64,000 nucleotides of DNA from positions 62,001-126,000 of the forward strand of contig JAODTK010002688.1 in the NCBI GenBank assembly GCA_026419785.1. The letters are read 5' to 3'. Of this stretch, positions 50,701-63,000 are shown piece after piece (position 1 is the stretch's first letter; the number at the start of each line of letters is the position of its first letter). The notes under the pieces were generated by a model. It made no database searches. It saw only the letters and a list, made by a program, of their open reading frames with translations, and was not told the origin of the DNA. This DNA is from Sclerodactyla briareus. Lineage: Eukaryota > Echinodermata > Holothuroidea > Dendrochirotida > Sclerodactylidae. Made by a program: the position numbers and the translations under genes.

Positions 50701-52270
50701 CCCCCCACCCTAGGTAATACTGTTTTTGTTAATTAATTTGGACCCCTTTTGAAGAACAGAGTATTTTAGGATATTTGTTAAACATTTTGCCGACATTGTA
50801 TATCGCCTACTCTTAACTACGATTGAAGGGTACATTTAGGAAATCGGTTTCCCGAGTCGGCACATATGGGTGTACTCGCCTTTTACCGTAGAAACTGAGG
50901 AAAAAGACAAATAGGATTCATTCGAAATTTCGGAATCAGATTTGGATTCACGAACAGGGATGACGCAGAATCGTACATGGGGCTATCTCCTGTTGTCTCC
51001 GTATTCTCCGTACTGCTGTTTTGAACCCATATAGGAATATTAATTTTTAAAATGTCATCAGAATAAATGTATATTTCCCTTGGAAACGAATCGAATTGGG
51101 ATTTTTGCCTTTAGATAACTATCGCCTAATACATTTGTATTTTTATTGTCAACTAAATTGGGGGGCCATATGATTAACAGCGGACATGAACAACAAACCT
51201 ATACACATAGCCCTCAGAAAAATAATAATTGTTATAATTTTCATTTCGGTTCAGTTCCTTTTTATTCTTTTTGGCTCTTTGTTGCCTCTGACATATTGAT
51301 GAATGAAAAGGCTCGCGTTCCAGTTCGCTTGTAAAAAAAAAAACTTGCTTGTTTTTTATTCCTGCAATTATGCGCGGAGTTTTTTTTTTTTCTTCAAAAT
51401 AAAAGTAAATCGATAAGAAAGAATGTACACAATCGAATGGCTTCTTTCATTTGGAAAATATACCGCTATTATGAGAAGATAAATTTTATCCGTATACTGT
51501 AGCTATAACTAAATATATATTTACTCGTTTTACACAATTCATGGCGCTGCTAATGCCGGAAGGAAATTTTTTCGATCAAATCAACTTATATAACCGTTTG
51601 ATGTATATGATTCTGGGTCATACATACTTAATCATTCAGTAGCCCCGCACACCAGACAACATTTAGGTATACTAATTAAAAAAATCTACTGTCAATGAAA
51701 CGAATAATTGGAATGCGTCGGATGAATACATCAACTTTTTTTTCATCCCAACTGTTATCCTTCAACAGTACTTCTCTACTATCTCCCATTCGTTCCTATG
51801 TAGAATTTGAAGTTGCAACGAGTTATGTCAAGTTCCTTCAATACCTGAATAACAGTGAAATGAATTGCGTATCCTCTTTTTTCGTCTAAATTTTCAAAGA
51901 GTCAAATGAATTTAAGAACCCACTGCTTCCACAACTCTCGCGAAACATGTCGAGGACAGTTTCCCTCGAAATATTGAGAGGTGTTATAGTTTGTCATTGT
52001 TGGTGTCTTCCTGAGATGCAAAAAGGTTAATATGAATAAATATAAGTATAGGTATTCATGATATTGGCAGAAATTGCATGTTTTGCCGGGCGCTCACCCA
52101 CAAATAGATTTTGGATACATGATTTACCAAAAATTGATTCAATCATTTGGAATAACCCCCCCCCGCCCCCTGACTGATCTATATTAGTGGGAAAATATGA
52201 GAATGTATATTAATAATGTATTGTTGGTATGATACACAGTGCCGCACCCTAATAACAGGACTCGAGGTAA
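47791..52270. other. Phox2 intron 1, mostly unique AT-rich sequence
   Basis: No exon recognised. Contains a tRNA-like segment near 50528-50596 (see findings), a C run at 50697 and several T or A runs. Confidence 0.4.
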
Positions 52271-52304
52271 ATACTTGGTTTGAATGTTAATAACATTCTA
52301 TTTG

Positions 52305-52975
52305 TCATATTTAGGCTTTCAGTATGTTTTCTTTCGAGTGTACTAATATTTAACAACAATTCCTGGATAAGGAAAACAAGAACCAAGTCAAACCAATTTA
52401 GAGGAAGATCAATAGAACGCATTTCCACTAATAGTCGAACGTATTTAGACTTTCCAGTTCATACGGAATACCAATCGGCGGTGCTAATTTTTTTGTTTTG
52501 ACCCTGTTGACTTTCAGAAAATGAATATTTTTTGTTGAAAATCAGAAAATGTACTTGTTTGGGGAGCATCCAACGGATTCGGCTCCGTAATTGTCTAGAA
52601 AGTCTCGGAAAAAAGGAGTAATTGTATATAAACTTCCTCGTAAATTCATACTTAGGTTCAGTATTGTATTTTTCGAGTATACTAATATTTAACAGCAATT
52701 CCTTGATAAGTGAACAAGAACCAATTTAACCAATTCAGAGAAAGATCAATAGAACGTATTCCACTGATAGTCAATCGTATTTATACGGTACGTTTCAGTT
52801 CATATGGAATGCTTAACGGCAGTGCTAAATTTTATTCTGACCCTTTCGATTTCAGAAGGTGAATAATTTTGGTTGAAAACCAGAAATGTATTTGGGGGGC
52901 ATCCAACGAAGTCGGCTTTATTATTATCTGGAAATTTATTGAAAGAAGGAAGTGATTGCATATTAACTCCCCCGC
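52305..52975. repeat. Diverged tandem duplication, unit about 350 bp
   Basis: Copy 1 (about 52305-52660) and copy 2 (about 52665-52975) share TATACTAATATTTAACA, AAGATCAATAGAACG, 'cagttcatacggaat…cggcggtgctaa', 'tttcagaaaatgaat' and 'gcatccaacg-attcggct'. Divergence is clear, so the duplication is old. In Phox2 intron 1. Confidence 0.88.
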
Positions 52976-55138
52976 CTGTACACTAATAGCAATCATCAGT
53001 TATGTTGCGTGACTGGAACGCTCTTCTTTCTTATCATTATTTCTCATGAGAGGAAGTTATAGGGGAATTAATGAGAAACATGGGATTGAACGATTTTAGA
53101 GCGGAAATGCTACAACACGAGTTAACATGCTGAGTGTATGCCACCCAGGTATCGTACTCGAATAAATGGGCGTGACCCCCATTCATCTATGCATGAAGCG
53201 AACAAGATGAGCAAACATTTCAATGAAGTTTTGGATGACTTCTTTTGATTTGATTGTTTCCGTATAGCATGGTAGTACCGTACCATAGAACAGTCACTTG
53301 AGAGAATTTGTAATAAAAAGTCTTCTTAAGAGGATCAAAACCATGTTCACTTTGATGACATGTCAAACAATATGTAATCTCCTATTTGATAACAAAACAA
53401 GGATTTAGTTGTTAGGCAAGATGTATGAAAAAACTACAGTCTCTGCACCTAACTATGTTCGCCTTTTTTGTACCTGAACCTGGTCACCTGAGGAATATCA
53501 AGCAGTATTTTTGTCATTTTTTATTAATATTTCAGTAGGCAAGAGTGTATATTAGAACAGCCTCGACATTCTCCAGAAATATAAATTTTCCCCGGGTAAA
53601 ACGTCATGCCTTATTTTTAGAATGGCCTCGTGTCTAACTACCACAAGACCTAAGATTGATCGGTCAAAGAGCACAGATGCTCTCTGCCGAATGGCCGCAA
53701 AATCACATTTTTATGCATTATAATCCCTGTTGAGAACTATATAGGCTAAATTATTTAAGTAATCATTGTTCATATTCAAACAATTATTGTGCTCCAGTAA
53801 GCTTTGCTAAATTTTATTTGTACACGGTAACGGGTGTGGGTATCGACTGGGTTCACTAATGATATAGTAAAATAAAAGATCGACAATGAGCCCACCAATA
53901 CATTTCCTCCCTAAAATATGGTATGCGCAATATTGTAAGAATCAAGCAGTAGCTGAAATGACTGAATTAGTAATGTCACCAGGGTCATGTTACTCAAGTA
54001 ATACTGATTGTATCTAAATGCTTTTATTATATTTATGTAAAACTAAAATATGCTATACGATTAGCAAAAAATACGACGATTCCTACCACAATTGTCGCAC
54101 AGAGACGTAAACGAGCTTGTCTCTTATGTAGAACAAAGGTATGTCGTCAGAATATTGTATTTGGGAATAGAAGGCTCTCAGCCCTGTTTCTGATACGAAA
54201 CATAACTCCTTTTCCTATACATTTTTATAGCGAAGATATTAGCATTCTGTCTTGAGCGAGATGCGCCAGATAAGCGTATTACAGAGTAGATGATACAAGA
54301 CCGTGACCAGTCCTATTATCAGGTTTATCCGGAAGGAGGGTGGGGCTCATTGGTTCTTGTGTGTGTGAAAACACATCTCTTTGTGAGATTATGGACGTAC
54401 AGATACAATTTACTGACACACCGAGTGCATCTCCATTATGTTAGTAGACGCATTCGTGTCTTTGAGTTTAGGCAAGTTGCACAAAAACCGAGGATGCGTC
54501 AAACCGGTACACCTTTCGTTTTCTATATTATAATTTTAGCACTGTCAATTTGTCGCGGGTGGTATTCGACTTATTTATATGTTTAGTTCTCAAAAGGAAC
54601 TTTTACGGTTTGGAACCTTCTCCATTTCTTAACAATACCTAACATTGTTTATAGTGAGTACCCTAACATTGAGAGTATACCACAATTTACTCAATTTAAG
54701 TTAAGCGACATAACACGTTTTTGTCTACGGGTACTTATGGCCACAGTGGGAAACCACCGAGAAAGTATTGATTTTTGTACACAATGATACAATGAGCAAC
54801 CTTTCTTTCTTCAAATTTGAGCAATATCATCTGCATTTGCTTTGGTTGTGTCCCATTATGCCTTTGTCAGGGTTTGGCACAGGGGAAGACACATCCCTAC
54901 CCGTTATATACGGGATGGGGGGGGGGGGGGGGGTGTTCGCACATTAGGTCTCTCCTCTCATGAGAGACGAGGTGGGCAAGGTGGGCGTCGAAGTTCAAAT
55001 ACAATGGTGTCCAAACAATGCTAGACCAAAGGACATCGCGGCAAAAACCACAGACACACGAAGGACATTGTGGCAAAACGATAAACACAAAAGGGTCAAT
55101 GGTGAACACAAAAATATGAGCAATAGTAGATAAGTTAC

Positions 55139-55406
55139 CACTGGGTAAGGTGACACTGCGGGACCTGCTGTGTCCCTCATCCCCGAAGGCCAGGTTGGCA
55201 GGCACTCGCCATGCCCCGGTGAGCTCCCGTCGCCCCAAGAGGACCTCAAGCCGCTGTAGGGGTACCCCGGCTGAGTCGCCTGGTGGGATCCCACCGCGGA
55301 GGAGAACTCTCCGTAGCTGGTCGTGATAACCGAGGCTGCTCCCCTCCATGCCGCCGAGGCAGGAATCGTACGCATTCTGGCTCAGGTACGACGAATAATC
55401 CATCAT
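55139..55406 (-). CDS. Phox2: Phox2 exon 1 (start codon, N-terminal transactivation region)
   Basis: Starts ATGATG and reads MMDYSSYLSQNAYDSC, LGGMEGSSLGYHD, then after one extra C near 55319, SYGEFSSAVGSHQ, GYPYSGLRSSWG, and MRDTAGPAVSPYPV. PHOX2A/B begin M-D-Y-S-Y-L-N-S…Y-(D/E)-S-C…M-(E/D), continue Y-(G/A)-D-F…C-S-Q…F-Q-Y-(S/N)-P-(L/I)-R, and end (L)-R-D-H-Q…P-Y-(S/A)-A-V: the same landmarks and spacing. A donor GTAACT follows at 55138. The vertebrate exon ends in phase 1, while here the GT gives phase 0; an indel at the junction could explain this. Either of the two ATG codons could start translation. Confidence 0.92.
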
Positions 55407-56560
55407 CTTTTCTCCTACTTTACTGTGTGCGTCTTTTTGGAGGTTCGTACGTGAATTTGTTTCTTTTTGATTATACCAAGTTTTTCAACTAGCGCCGAGG
55501 TTATTTGATGAACGTTTAGACTAATTTTTGTGTGTGATTTATTCAACGAGCAAATTCCAAAAAATACTCGAGAATGTGCCTAAAAAACGAATGTAAGTAA
55601 AGAATATAACTGATACAATACCAACTATTTCTATTGAAGTAATTCAGGATTCACTCGAGAAGGATCAGCAATTTTTTTCGCGGGTGAATTTTCGAAATTG
55701 ATTAGAGAACTAAAATTGAATTTCAATTGTCACCTTGAAAATGATTTAATATGCTCTTTCAATTAGTTTTATTGTCTTTCGTGCTGGTTGGAGGTATGTT
55801 ACATGCGTAGTCTCTCGACGAACTGGCAATTATAAACGAATTTGATTAGCCTAATCAGATTTTCACTACAGGAAAATTGAATTTTTCTTTACTGTCCCTG
55901 CTGCGATGTTTCCGAAGGATCTTCGAAGGCAAACTTTTTTGAGACGTGCTCAAGAAAAGTAGGGTGCTCAAATCCCGCGATTTGAAACAAACACTGGGCG
56001 AAGGATTAAACATATCAGCATAAATTGTCTAATTATCTTCGATGAGAGAAGTTGATGGTCGACGGTGAGAAGAAATCTCGAACTCTTCCGATTCAAGCCA
56101 CTCTGCGTTCGCGCCAAACGACAAGTGTTCCCGCCAAGATACAAATCACATTAGCGCGCCTACTTTTGAGAATCAAATCTCATTCGACAGACTTCTTAAG
56201 CGCCGTCGGAACAGAGCCCCGGTAAATAATCGTGTGTTAGATGAAGTTTTCCCCCGCTGATTCGTTTTACTGGTCCAATGAGTTTGCGCGCTCCGCTCTA
56301 CGTAGTTAGCATCGATCGTTACGAGGCGAGTTTGCGCTAATTTGATGGTCGAATGTGCTCGTTCTTCGGCCGCCCTGGAGACCAGAATCGGGTACGACGC
56401 TCTATCTAATATCGCGGACGGCACGAGTCTATTGGCGAGCTCGTTAGTGAACGCTTCGGTGACCCGGTCACTCCAACTGCATTCGTTCGAAATGCGAAAG
56501 AAAGATACGTGAAAGGATGGGAAAAATCCAAGCGGACTGTAATTTATTTCTTAGAAATTT
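55407..56560 (-). promoter_or_regulatory. Probable Phox2 5' flank and promoter region
   Basis: On the minus strand this is upstream of the Phox2 ATG. Between about 56080 and 56500 GC and CpG rise, and two E2F-like cores occur (TTCGCGCCAAA and TTCCCGCCAAG, 56108-56140 on the plus strand). No TATA box or initiator is certain. The promoter call is inferred from position. Confidence 0.3.
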
Positions 56561-56758
56561 TTACCGCTGATGAAGAAAGGAAAGAATTTAACTTCACCTT
56601 GCCATTCCCTTATTCTGAAGCCTCAAAATGGACTTCTCGGATCACATTTTCCAAGGTTTGCGCTCAATCTTATGTGTAGGACAATGTCCTTATCTAATTT
56701 CCCTCTTTAATTGGAGTCGCACGCAATCTTTCGGATTAAACCACAAATTGCATATTCT

Positions 56759-56767
<9 letters not shown>

Positions 56768-56789
<22 letters not shown>

Positions 56790-56790
56790 A
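56768..56790. repeat. Poly-A run
   Basis: Long A run (about 23) in AT-rich flank, perhaps a retroposed tail. Confidence 0.8.
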
Positions 56791-56799
56791 TCGTTGATT

Positions 56800-58430
56800 A
56801 GGATAATTCGAGAACAGTGCCATTCACCACAGTTTTCATTATATCCGGTCCCCCCCCCCCCGGAACGTGTCCTAATGTATTCACCTGACAAATATTTTCT
56901 TTCATTAAAACGACTACTTCGGAGAGAAAAAAAGGTTCCTTTAATATTTTTTAGCACCTAATTTTGAAAACCCCGTCCTCTGACTCCTCGAACTGCCGAA
57001 GGAAGAATAGTGGAATCTAGCATAAAGCCAAAGCCACCGCATGCACGGAATAATGTAATCACCAACGAGCATCCCGAGATAACACGGGGGGGGGTTCGTT
57101 TGGCTTTCTACCATCGAATACGGAAGGGAAAAAACATTCCGGTCTTGAGAGAATTGACTATAGGCCGTATGTTTTCAAAATCAAATCTCTCTTACCCGGG
57201 AACAATTATTCGATATTTTCTCTAGGAACTATATATATTCCTCAACGTTGCCTCCTAGTTTAACATATGGGCTTTGGATGTATGAGGGAAGTCTCCGTCT
57301 GGTACATGCGAATTGAACAATGGCGCCATATCCTAAATATATTTTCTACAGAATATTCGTTTATGTTACACAGTGTTCTATTGTCTAAAAAGCTGTGCGC
57401 TGGCATTTAGGAGAACACTGCTTGAAATTTGACCTGATTTGTGTCAAAATTTGACCCGAAAATATGGCTTGGGTCCCCTAAACCTATTCTATAGTTTGGA
57501 ATCGGGCATACAACAGTCCTCGAAATTAAGCGCATTGAACATGATGTGTTTAATAAACCGCACTAACTGCAGTGAATGGACCATGTTGTAGTCCTGGCCT
57601 ATTGTAGGAGAGGACAGGTGCGGCTTACAAAGTAAACCAAGTTGTTTAACCTACAGACAGTTATTCGGAATTAAACACTTTTAACTCCACTTTTGAAACT
57701 CGTTCATGTATTAAACCTTTTAGCAGTTGAGAACTATATATTTTGCAATTAACCAGAGTAACCACATCAACCGACAAATCGAGTAATCAACTAATCAGTA
57801 AATCATACAACTGTTATGTTACAACGATTTTCCACTTACAGAAAATATTTCTTTCAAGTAAGACTAGGGCCTTGCAAATCAGCAAGTATCGAGCAGAAAG
57901 GCGGTTCAAATAACGCACCATACAACTAATTCTCCCATTCGAAAACACAACGAAACAAAAATGCACGAAAATATTAGACCTAACAGTATAGCAATCTTTA
58001 TAGGGACGAATAACAATGTTTGCGACCCGCGTCGGTATTCCCCAGACCCTTTTTGGATAAGAAAATATGTAAACAAAAACAGGAATTTCCCACCTTTATA
58101 CCAATAATCTTATCGCCGTGTAATCCCGCGTGTCAGACACGCGCGCAAAGCTTGGCGGGAGACTACTTTAATTGATTGGGTGGGCGTGGCTTAGTATTGG
58201 CATTCGATTGCAAAGAACGCAAACTGTGTTTACCAGACTTTTGAGGGGCATGAAGGCTTGAGAAATTATTATTATTACCATCATAACAATACCGGGTTTA
58301 AAACCGAAATATCCAGGTGTAGCATTGTTCGCCCAAAGTTAGTAATTTTGTCACCATACTAAATGCAATATATCTTGCGTGGTACTAAAAGGTAAAAATA
58401 TGGTATGTTCCATCATTTTCCCTTTGTGAT
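56800..58430. other. Upstream of Phox2; no gene recognised
   Basis: AT-rich unique sequence, a C10 run at 56851 and a short GC-rich imperfect inverted stretch near 58125-58160. Confidence 0.4.
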
Positions 58431-58442
58431 GTGTGCATAAAG

Positions 58443-58802
58443 ACGGTACAGATTCTCCTATTGGTGAGAGTTTGAGATTCTCCGTTCGGGAGAATCGTTA
58501 TGTTAAATACAGATATGAGTACACATTGTGCAACCCCATTAGAATTCTGAAACAGTCTTTTCCAGTTGATGACACTTTTTTGTATAGTTGGGACAACAAG
58601 GATCCTGAACATGCAATAAAAAATGAAGACTCGGACTGAACGAAATTTCAAGAGGGTGAAATTTAATGTCTCCTATATATTTCCATATGGTGAACGTTGC
58701 ATTGTGGGAAAAGAACAATATGGCCGCCTCATGAATCCATCAAGTTCTCCTAAACAGGAAACAATTTTATTCTCCCGAATAGGATAATCGCCCGGACCGT
58801 AT
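58443..58802. mobile_element. Possible short inverted-repeat element
   Basis: The left end ACGGTACAGATTCTCCTATT and the complement of the right end (ACGGTCCGGGCGATTATCCT…TTCGGGAGAAT) are related but imperfect. An inner hairpin GATTCTCC-GTTC-GGGAGAATC lies at 58475-58497. No coding sequence. Confidence 0.35.
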
Positions 58803-60529
58803 GATGTACCGTATGTAGTCATTGGGGTGGGTCAAATTTGTCTGAAATATCATGCTCCACCGCTCAAAAAACCTGTTCGGTTGGATGAAAATATAAAAAT
58901 TATCGTTTTCCTGCTGGACTTGTAAGACTTCTTTGATCTGTTGATTATCCGTCCACTTCGAGAAGTTGAACATGTTTCAAACGTAGGGATAGGCCTCCAA
59001 GTATTATTCACATTCATGTTTAACTCCGGCAAACATGCACCTATCGCCACTAACGTGACGTCGTGCAAACAATTTGTTGGCAGTGATTGAATTCAAGAGG
59101 CGATAATCCGACTTTTATAAAGTCCTTTTTAATCAGATGTAACGATCATTACAGCAAAATTAATGAACTCGAAAATATCCCACACTGTACAGACTCTATG
59201 AGGCAAGTATTCAGCCTCATTAAACCTGGTGTCATGAGTCATTACTTTTGTACAATTACATCACTTTTGAATGTATCCAAAATTCCCGTTAAGGACTTCG
59301 TGCTTTTATTTGATTATGGTGGTCGGAAGCGGTGGGCTTCTTTGATATGTATGTAAACAGCCGCGATGCTGCATGTATATCTATATTAACTGATTGATAT
59401 GCCATCAGCGGATCATGGACCTCTTATCACACAAAAAAAAGAGTCTGCATGCGTGTCATCCACACCTACGATCGAATAAAATTGAGACTCGTTCGGTTTA
59501 ATCAAGAATGAAAACATATGACATTGTCTTATTATTATGCGAAAAAAAATTGCCGAAGAGCTAATCGGAAAAGAAAGAAAAAGAATAGGCATATGTTATG
59601 TCCCCACTGATTCAGAAGTCATTTTTACCACCACCTCCGTTATTTTCAAACTACAATGATCTCAGCCAGGTCAATCTGGATCATCCCCAGGCTGCTAGGA
59701 CTGTCACGAGCCAATGGCGGCCGCACGGTGTACCCGCGATCATTTTCTGACCCGAAAAATCGTTGCTTGAAAATGCATCCGAGCAATCTTCATTCGTAGG
59801 AGAGGGTGAGGTGTTGTACTCGACACTACCGAAAAAAAAAAAAAAAAATGTGACTATAAATAGCACCCAGATTGCTTCTAAGTTTCAACATCACATTTTT
59901 TTCAAAGGGGAGAGGGGAACCGCTCGCCCCTCTCGATGGGTCCCCCGCAAAACCAGCTGACCCTGGCGCCGCCCCCTGTTAAAAGCAAACGGTGCGGGGG
60001 AGGTCTCAATTTTAGGGGGGGGGGGGGGTCAACTATATTCTGGTCTGGACAAGTTATTGCTTTATTAGAAGATAATTTGGAATCCGTTTATGATGATGCA
60101 GCATCAGCGTCGTATTGGTTCACGTGGTTATTTTGCAATATTCCATGTTAGTCTCCTAACATTTCGAAGATCGTTTTTTTCTTGTCTCTGTGGAATATCC
60201 ATATGTGCAAATGAAATACAGACGCTCAACTGCACTCGCGTGAATTTGGCAATTATAGTCAATTCCATGGAATCCTCGCTTAGAATGTTAGCATTCCATA
60301 AGCGCATTCGGTTTTGCAGTAAGAAATTCTCATTTTTTGTTTCTAGACGCGGAAAACATGTTATGAGGCAGGAAGACGATTAATATGTAAAAGCTCATTA
60401 ATATGTACGTTAAATAATTAATCAGGGAGTATATTCTAGACTTCCTCGCTGATGGACAGCACAATACCGAATTGGTATACACACATGGTACTTTATAGAC
60501 AGTGTTCACTCCATTTTATTCCAATTATC

Positions 60530-60665
60530 AGGGCGGATCCAGGATTTTCGATTAGAGGGGGCGCCAAAAATTATCAACATAATGTATATTGGGAGAAGAT
60601 ATGGGAGCGCAGGAAGCGCGAAGCCCCCAAATCGGGGGGGGGGGGTGCGCTGAATTCCTCTAGAT
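60530..60665. mobile_element. GGATCC/poly-G type repeat element (short)
   Basis: Begins AGGGCGGATCCAGGATTTTC with GGGGGCGCCA, then GGAGCGCAGGAAGCGCGAAG and a G11 run. Same family as 25680-26075 and 62890-63000. Confidence 0.6.
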
Positions 60666-60704
60666 ATTGAACTGGTTAATTTGATTTGAACGCCATTATC
60701 TGGA

Positions 60705-60950
60705 TCATTGGCGTATCCAAGATTTTTTTAGTAAGGGCCATGGGGGTGCCGGGGTCTGGGAGTGTGTGGGGGCCAAGGCATATGAGATTCATCATGTTGA
60801 ACCATCCTGAGCGGAGCCCACCAGGGTTGGCGCGGACGCACCAGAAAATTTCTGGTCGAGAGACCTTCCCGATGGCCGGAAACGGCATTTTCCTCTCGTG
60901 TATTTTTTTTGAAACAAAAAAATCCATAACCAAAAACTTTCTGAAATGAT
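60705..60950. mobile_element. 'ggttggcgcgga' poly-G family element
   Basis: Starts TTGGCGTATCCAAGATTTTT; contains GAGCGGAGCCCACCAGGGTT and AGAAAATTTCTGG. Copy of the element at 27490-27670. Open frames on both strands here are by-products. Confidence 0.6.
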
Positions 60951-61835
60951 TGTTCCATGGATTTGGGAGGGTAACACCTGGTGGTCGCCGTAAGACTAGC
61001 TCTGTATTTAACACACTTCCACGTTAGTACAAACGACAATTTTTGCCAGTAATGATCCCAAATAATACAACACATTTTTGGTGCCGTTGATGGACATAGT
61101 CTTCACACAGTTGTTCCAACCACGGCGCGTATTAATTTGACTCTTTCCTAATCGCAATCGTTGATGAGTTAAATGAACAATGGGTTTTGGATGTTTGAAG
61201 TCCTCTGGATCAATATAGGTCTACACTCGCACACAACGAGAACAGCAATCAATTGCCCAGATCAAGGCTAAATTGACGTGTCCGGCTTTCTGTAGGGGAG
61301 GGTGGGGGGGGTACAAGAACCTATATTAATGTTTGGTGGTGCTAAATATTGGGGTCATGTTTGAGAAAGATTGTAAATGTATTTCTCTGCCAACATCGTA
61401 TTAGTCCCATAAGCTTGCCCCCCGAATCGCCTGATCAGCTGAAACCTTTTCCTAACTGAGTGGACCGGATCCTGTGATGTATAATTAGGGCAATTCTAGA
61501 GAAAATTATGAGGAAAGTTAATTTTTGACAATTTTGTGTCTGTATCACTTACATAACACAATCCCACTAACATACAATGTACGGTTGCCTCTCAATCCCC
61601 ATGGTAACTAAATTTGAGTGCGGCACCTTATAGCACATACTCTGACCAGGATGGATACAAATTTCTTCCAAGAGGGGTGGGGTGATTTTCGTTTCGTGAT
61701 GTAATCGAGTACAGACCTTGTGTCATTGTGCATACTAAGATGATTTACCGAATATATCACCCATTGTATTTTTTTTATTACCTTTTCTACATTCTACTCT
61801 TGAGTCTTTGTGTTTCGTGGGCTCAGGGTCTACTG

Positions 61836-62110
61836 AACAGCCCCCCTGGTGGATCCGAAGGACCAGCCATAGGCGTACGGAGGACCATTCCAATTCGGGC
61901 TCAGAACATTTTTACCGAATTTCCCAAGTCAGTCATCGGAACCCGTCCGCGCGCGAGCGCGCGAAATTTTTTGCATGTTTTCCGGGCATTTTATCGATTC
62001 TACAAAAAGTTAACGCATTTTTTCAGTTTGCTTTTTTCCTTCCCGATTTTTCCACGAATTTTTCATCTCAGAAGAAATTCGTGAGGGGGCGGGGGGAGCC
62101 GTCCTTGCCA
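61836..62110. mobile_element. Related poly-G repeat element
   Basis: Starts CCCCCCTGGTGGATCCGAAG, carries a CGCGCGCGAGCGCGCGAAAT palindromic block and ends GTGAGGGGGCGGGGGGAGCC. The layout is like the other GGATCC elements. Confidence 0.45.
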
Positions 62111-62519
62111 AGGCTCTGAAATTATTCGAGTGAACAAATGCTTCGAAGCATTACAAAATCGCATATTTGAGCCTACAAGCCTGGATAAAAACGACATTGC
62201 GCGCAAAACAATTATCCCCTTTGGGCTCATTCGATTTAAAAAATTCCGAGATTCGGTACATGAAACATGGGTAATCCTTCGAATTCGGCCCCAGTCGGGT
62301 CAAGATCTTCAACCCTGGGGTCCGCACCCGGAAATTAGTGGACTTAAACAATTTCCAACACGATTATTATTGTTTTGGGTAACCAAAAATGAATCAGTTT
62401 ATAGTGAAACACAATCGGGCATGTGCCCATTCTTTTTTATTACGGTCCGGAAAAATGGTGGGGGGGGGGGGGAACGAAATGATATCCCCCCAACTTTTGA
62501 AAGGGGGACCATGTCCCCC

Positions 62520-62760
62520 CCCCCCCCCGTTCCCCCACCTGTTGAAGTCGCCCATGGCTACAATCTGAATCTGCCGACCGGAATATTTCTTTTCTATTTT
62601 CTTCATCATCAAAGAGATGTTGTTTTTTCGCCGCACACTTCATGCGCGTTTCCCGCTCTAACGTGGGGAACTCACCACAATGTCGTCGCAATTCATTATA
62701 GCCCTGGACGCCGCACTCGTGCCGTAACTAATATAGAGTTTGCGTGCCTAGATACGCGAT
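62520..62760 (-). mobile_element. Fragment of a non-LTR retrotransposon endonuclease
   Basis: On the minus strand the frame LFDDEENRKEIF, then in the next frame IQIVAMGDFNR, matches the end of a CR1-like apurinic endonuclease, where an acidic helix precedes the M-G-D-F-N metal-binding motif. The similarity stops at a poly-G/C tract (62460-62530), where another repeat interrupts it. Confidence 0.5.
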
Positions 62761-62884
62761 ATCTTTTGAGGAGCTTAATAATACCTAACAATACAACCCA
62801 TCCGCATCGGGGTGCTTCTTTCTGCATGACTGTGGGAACAGGATGGAGATGGGGCTTGTGTCACTTAACTCAACGACTCAGACC

Positions 62885-62915
62885 GGCAAAAAAAAAAAAA
62901 ATCCTCCCGAAGATT

Positions 62916-62953
<38 letters not shown>

Positions 62954-63000
62954 GGGGCTCGCGCCGGGTGCGCCCTCTGGATCCGCGCCTGATTATTTCT
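62885..63000. mobile_element. Poly-G tract and GGATCCGCGCC element end
   Basis: A run of 32 G (62921-62952), then GGTGGGGCTCGCGCCGGGTG and CCCTCTGGATCCGCGCC, matching the end of the 25680-26075 element. Confidence 0.65.

Larger units (their letters stand above)
36894..55406 (-). other. Phox2: Phox2 gene body (paired-like homeodomain factor)
   Basis: Three minus-strand exons match vertebrate PHOX2A/PHOX2B in order and in intron position: an N-terminal exon, a homeodomain exon ending at the 46/47 intron typical of paired-class genes, and a last exon opening with VWFQNR. Known role of the family: transcription factor that specifies visceral motor, autonomic and noradrenergic neurons in vertebrates, with neuronal roles elsewhere. 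Intron 1 is about 17 kb and intron 2 about 650 bp. All exons have small indels or substitutions. The C-terminal end is uncertain. Confidence 0.93.

Noticed and set aside
54897..55139. Continuation of the Phox2 exon 1 open frame past the donor
   Set aside because: Similarity to PHOX2 ends at SPYPV and the following residues are hydrophobic intron translation.
62130..62921. 263-residue plus-strand open frame, the longest in the window
   Set aside because: It crosses two G/C homopolymer tracts that encode poly-Gly and poly-Pro, and is antisense to a LINE endonuclease motif.
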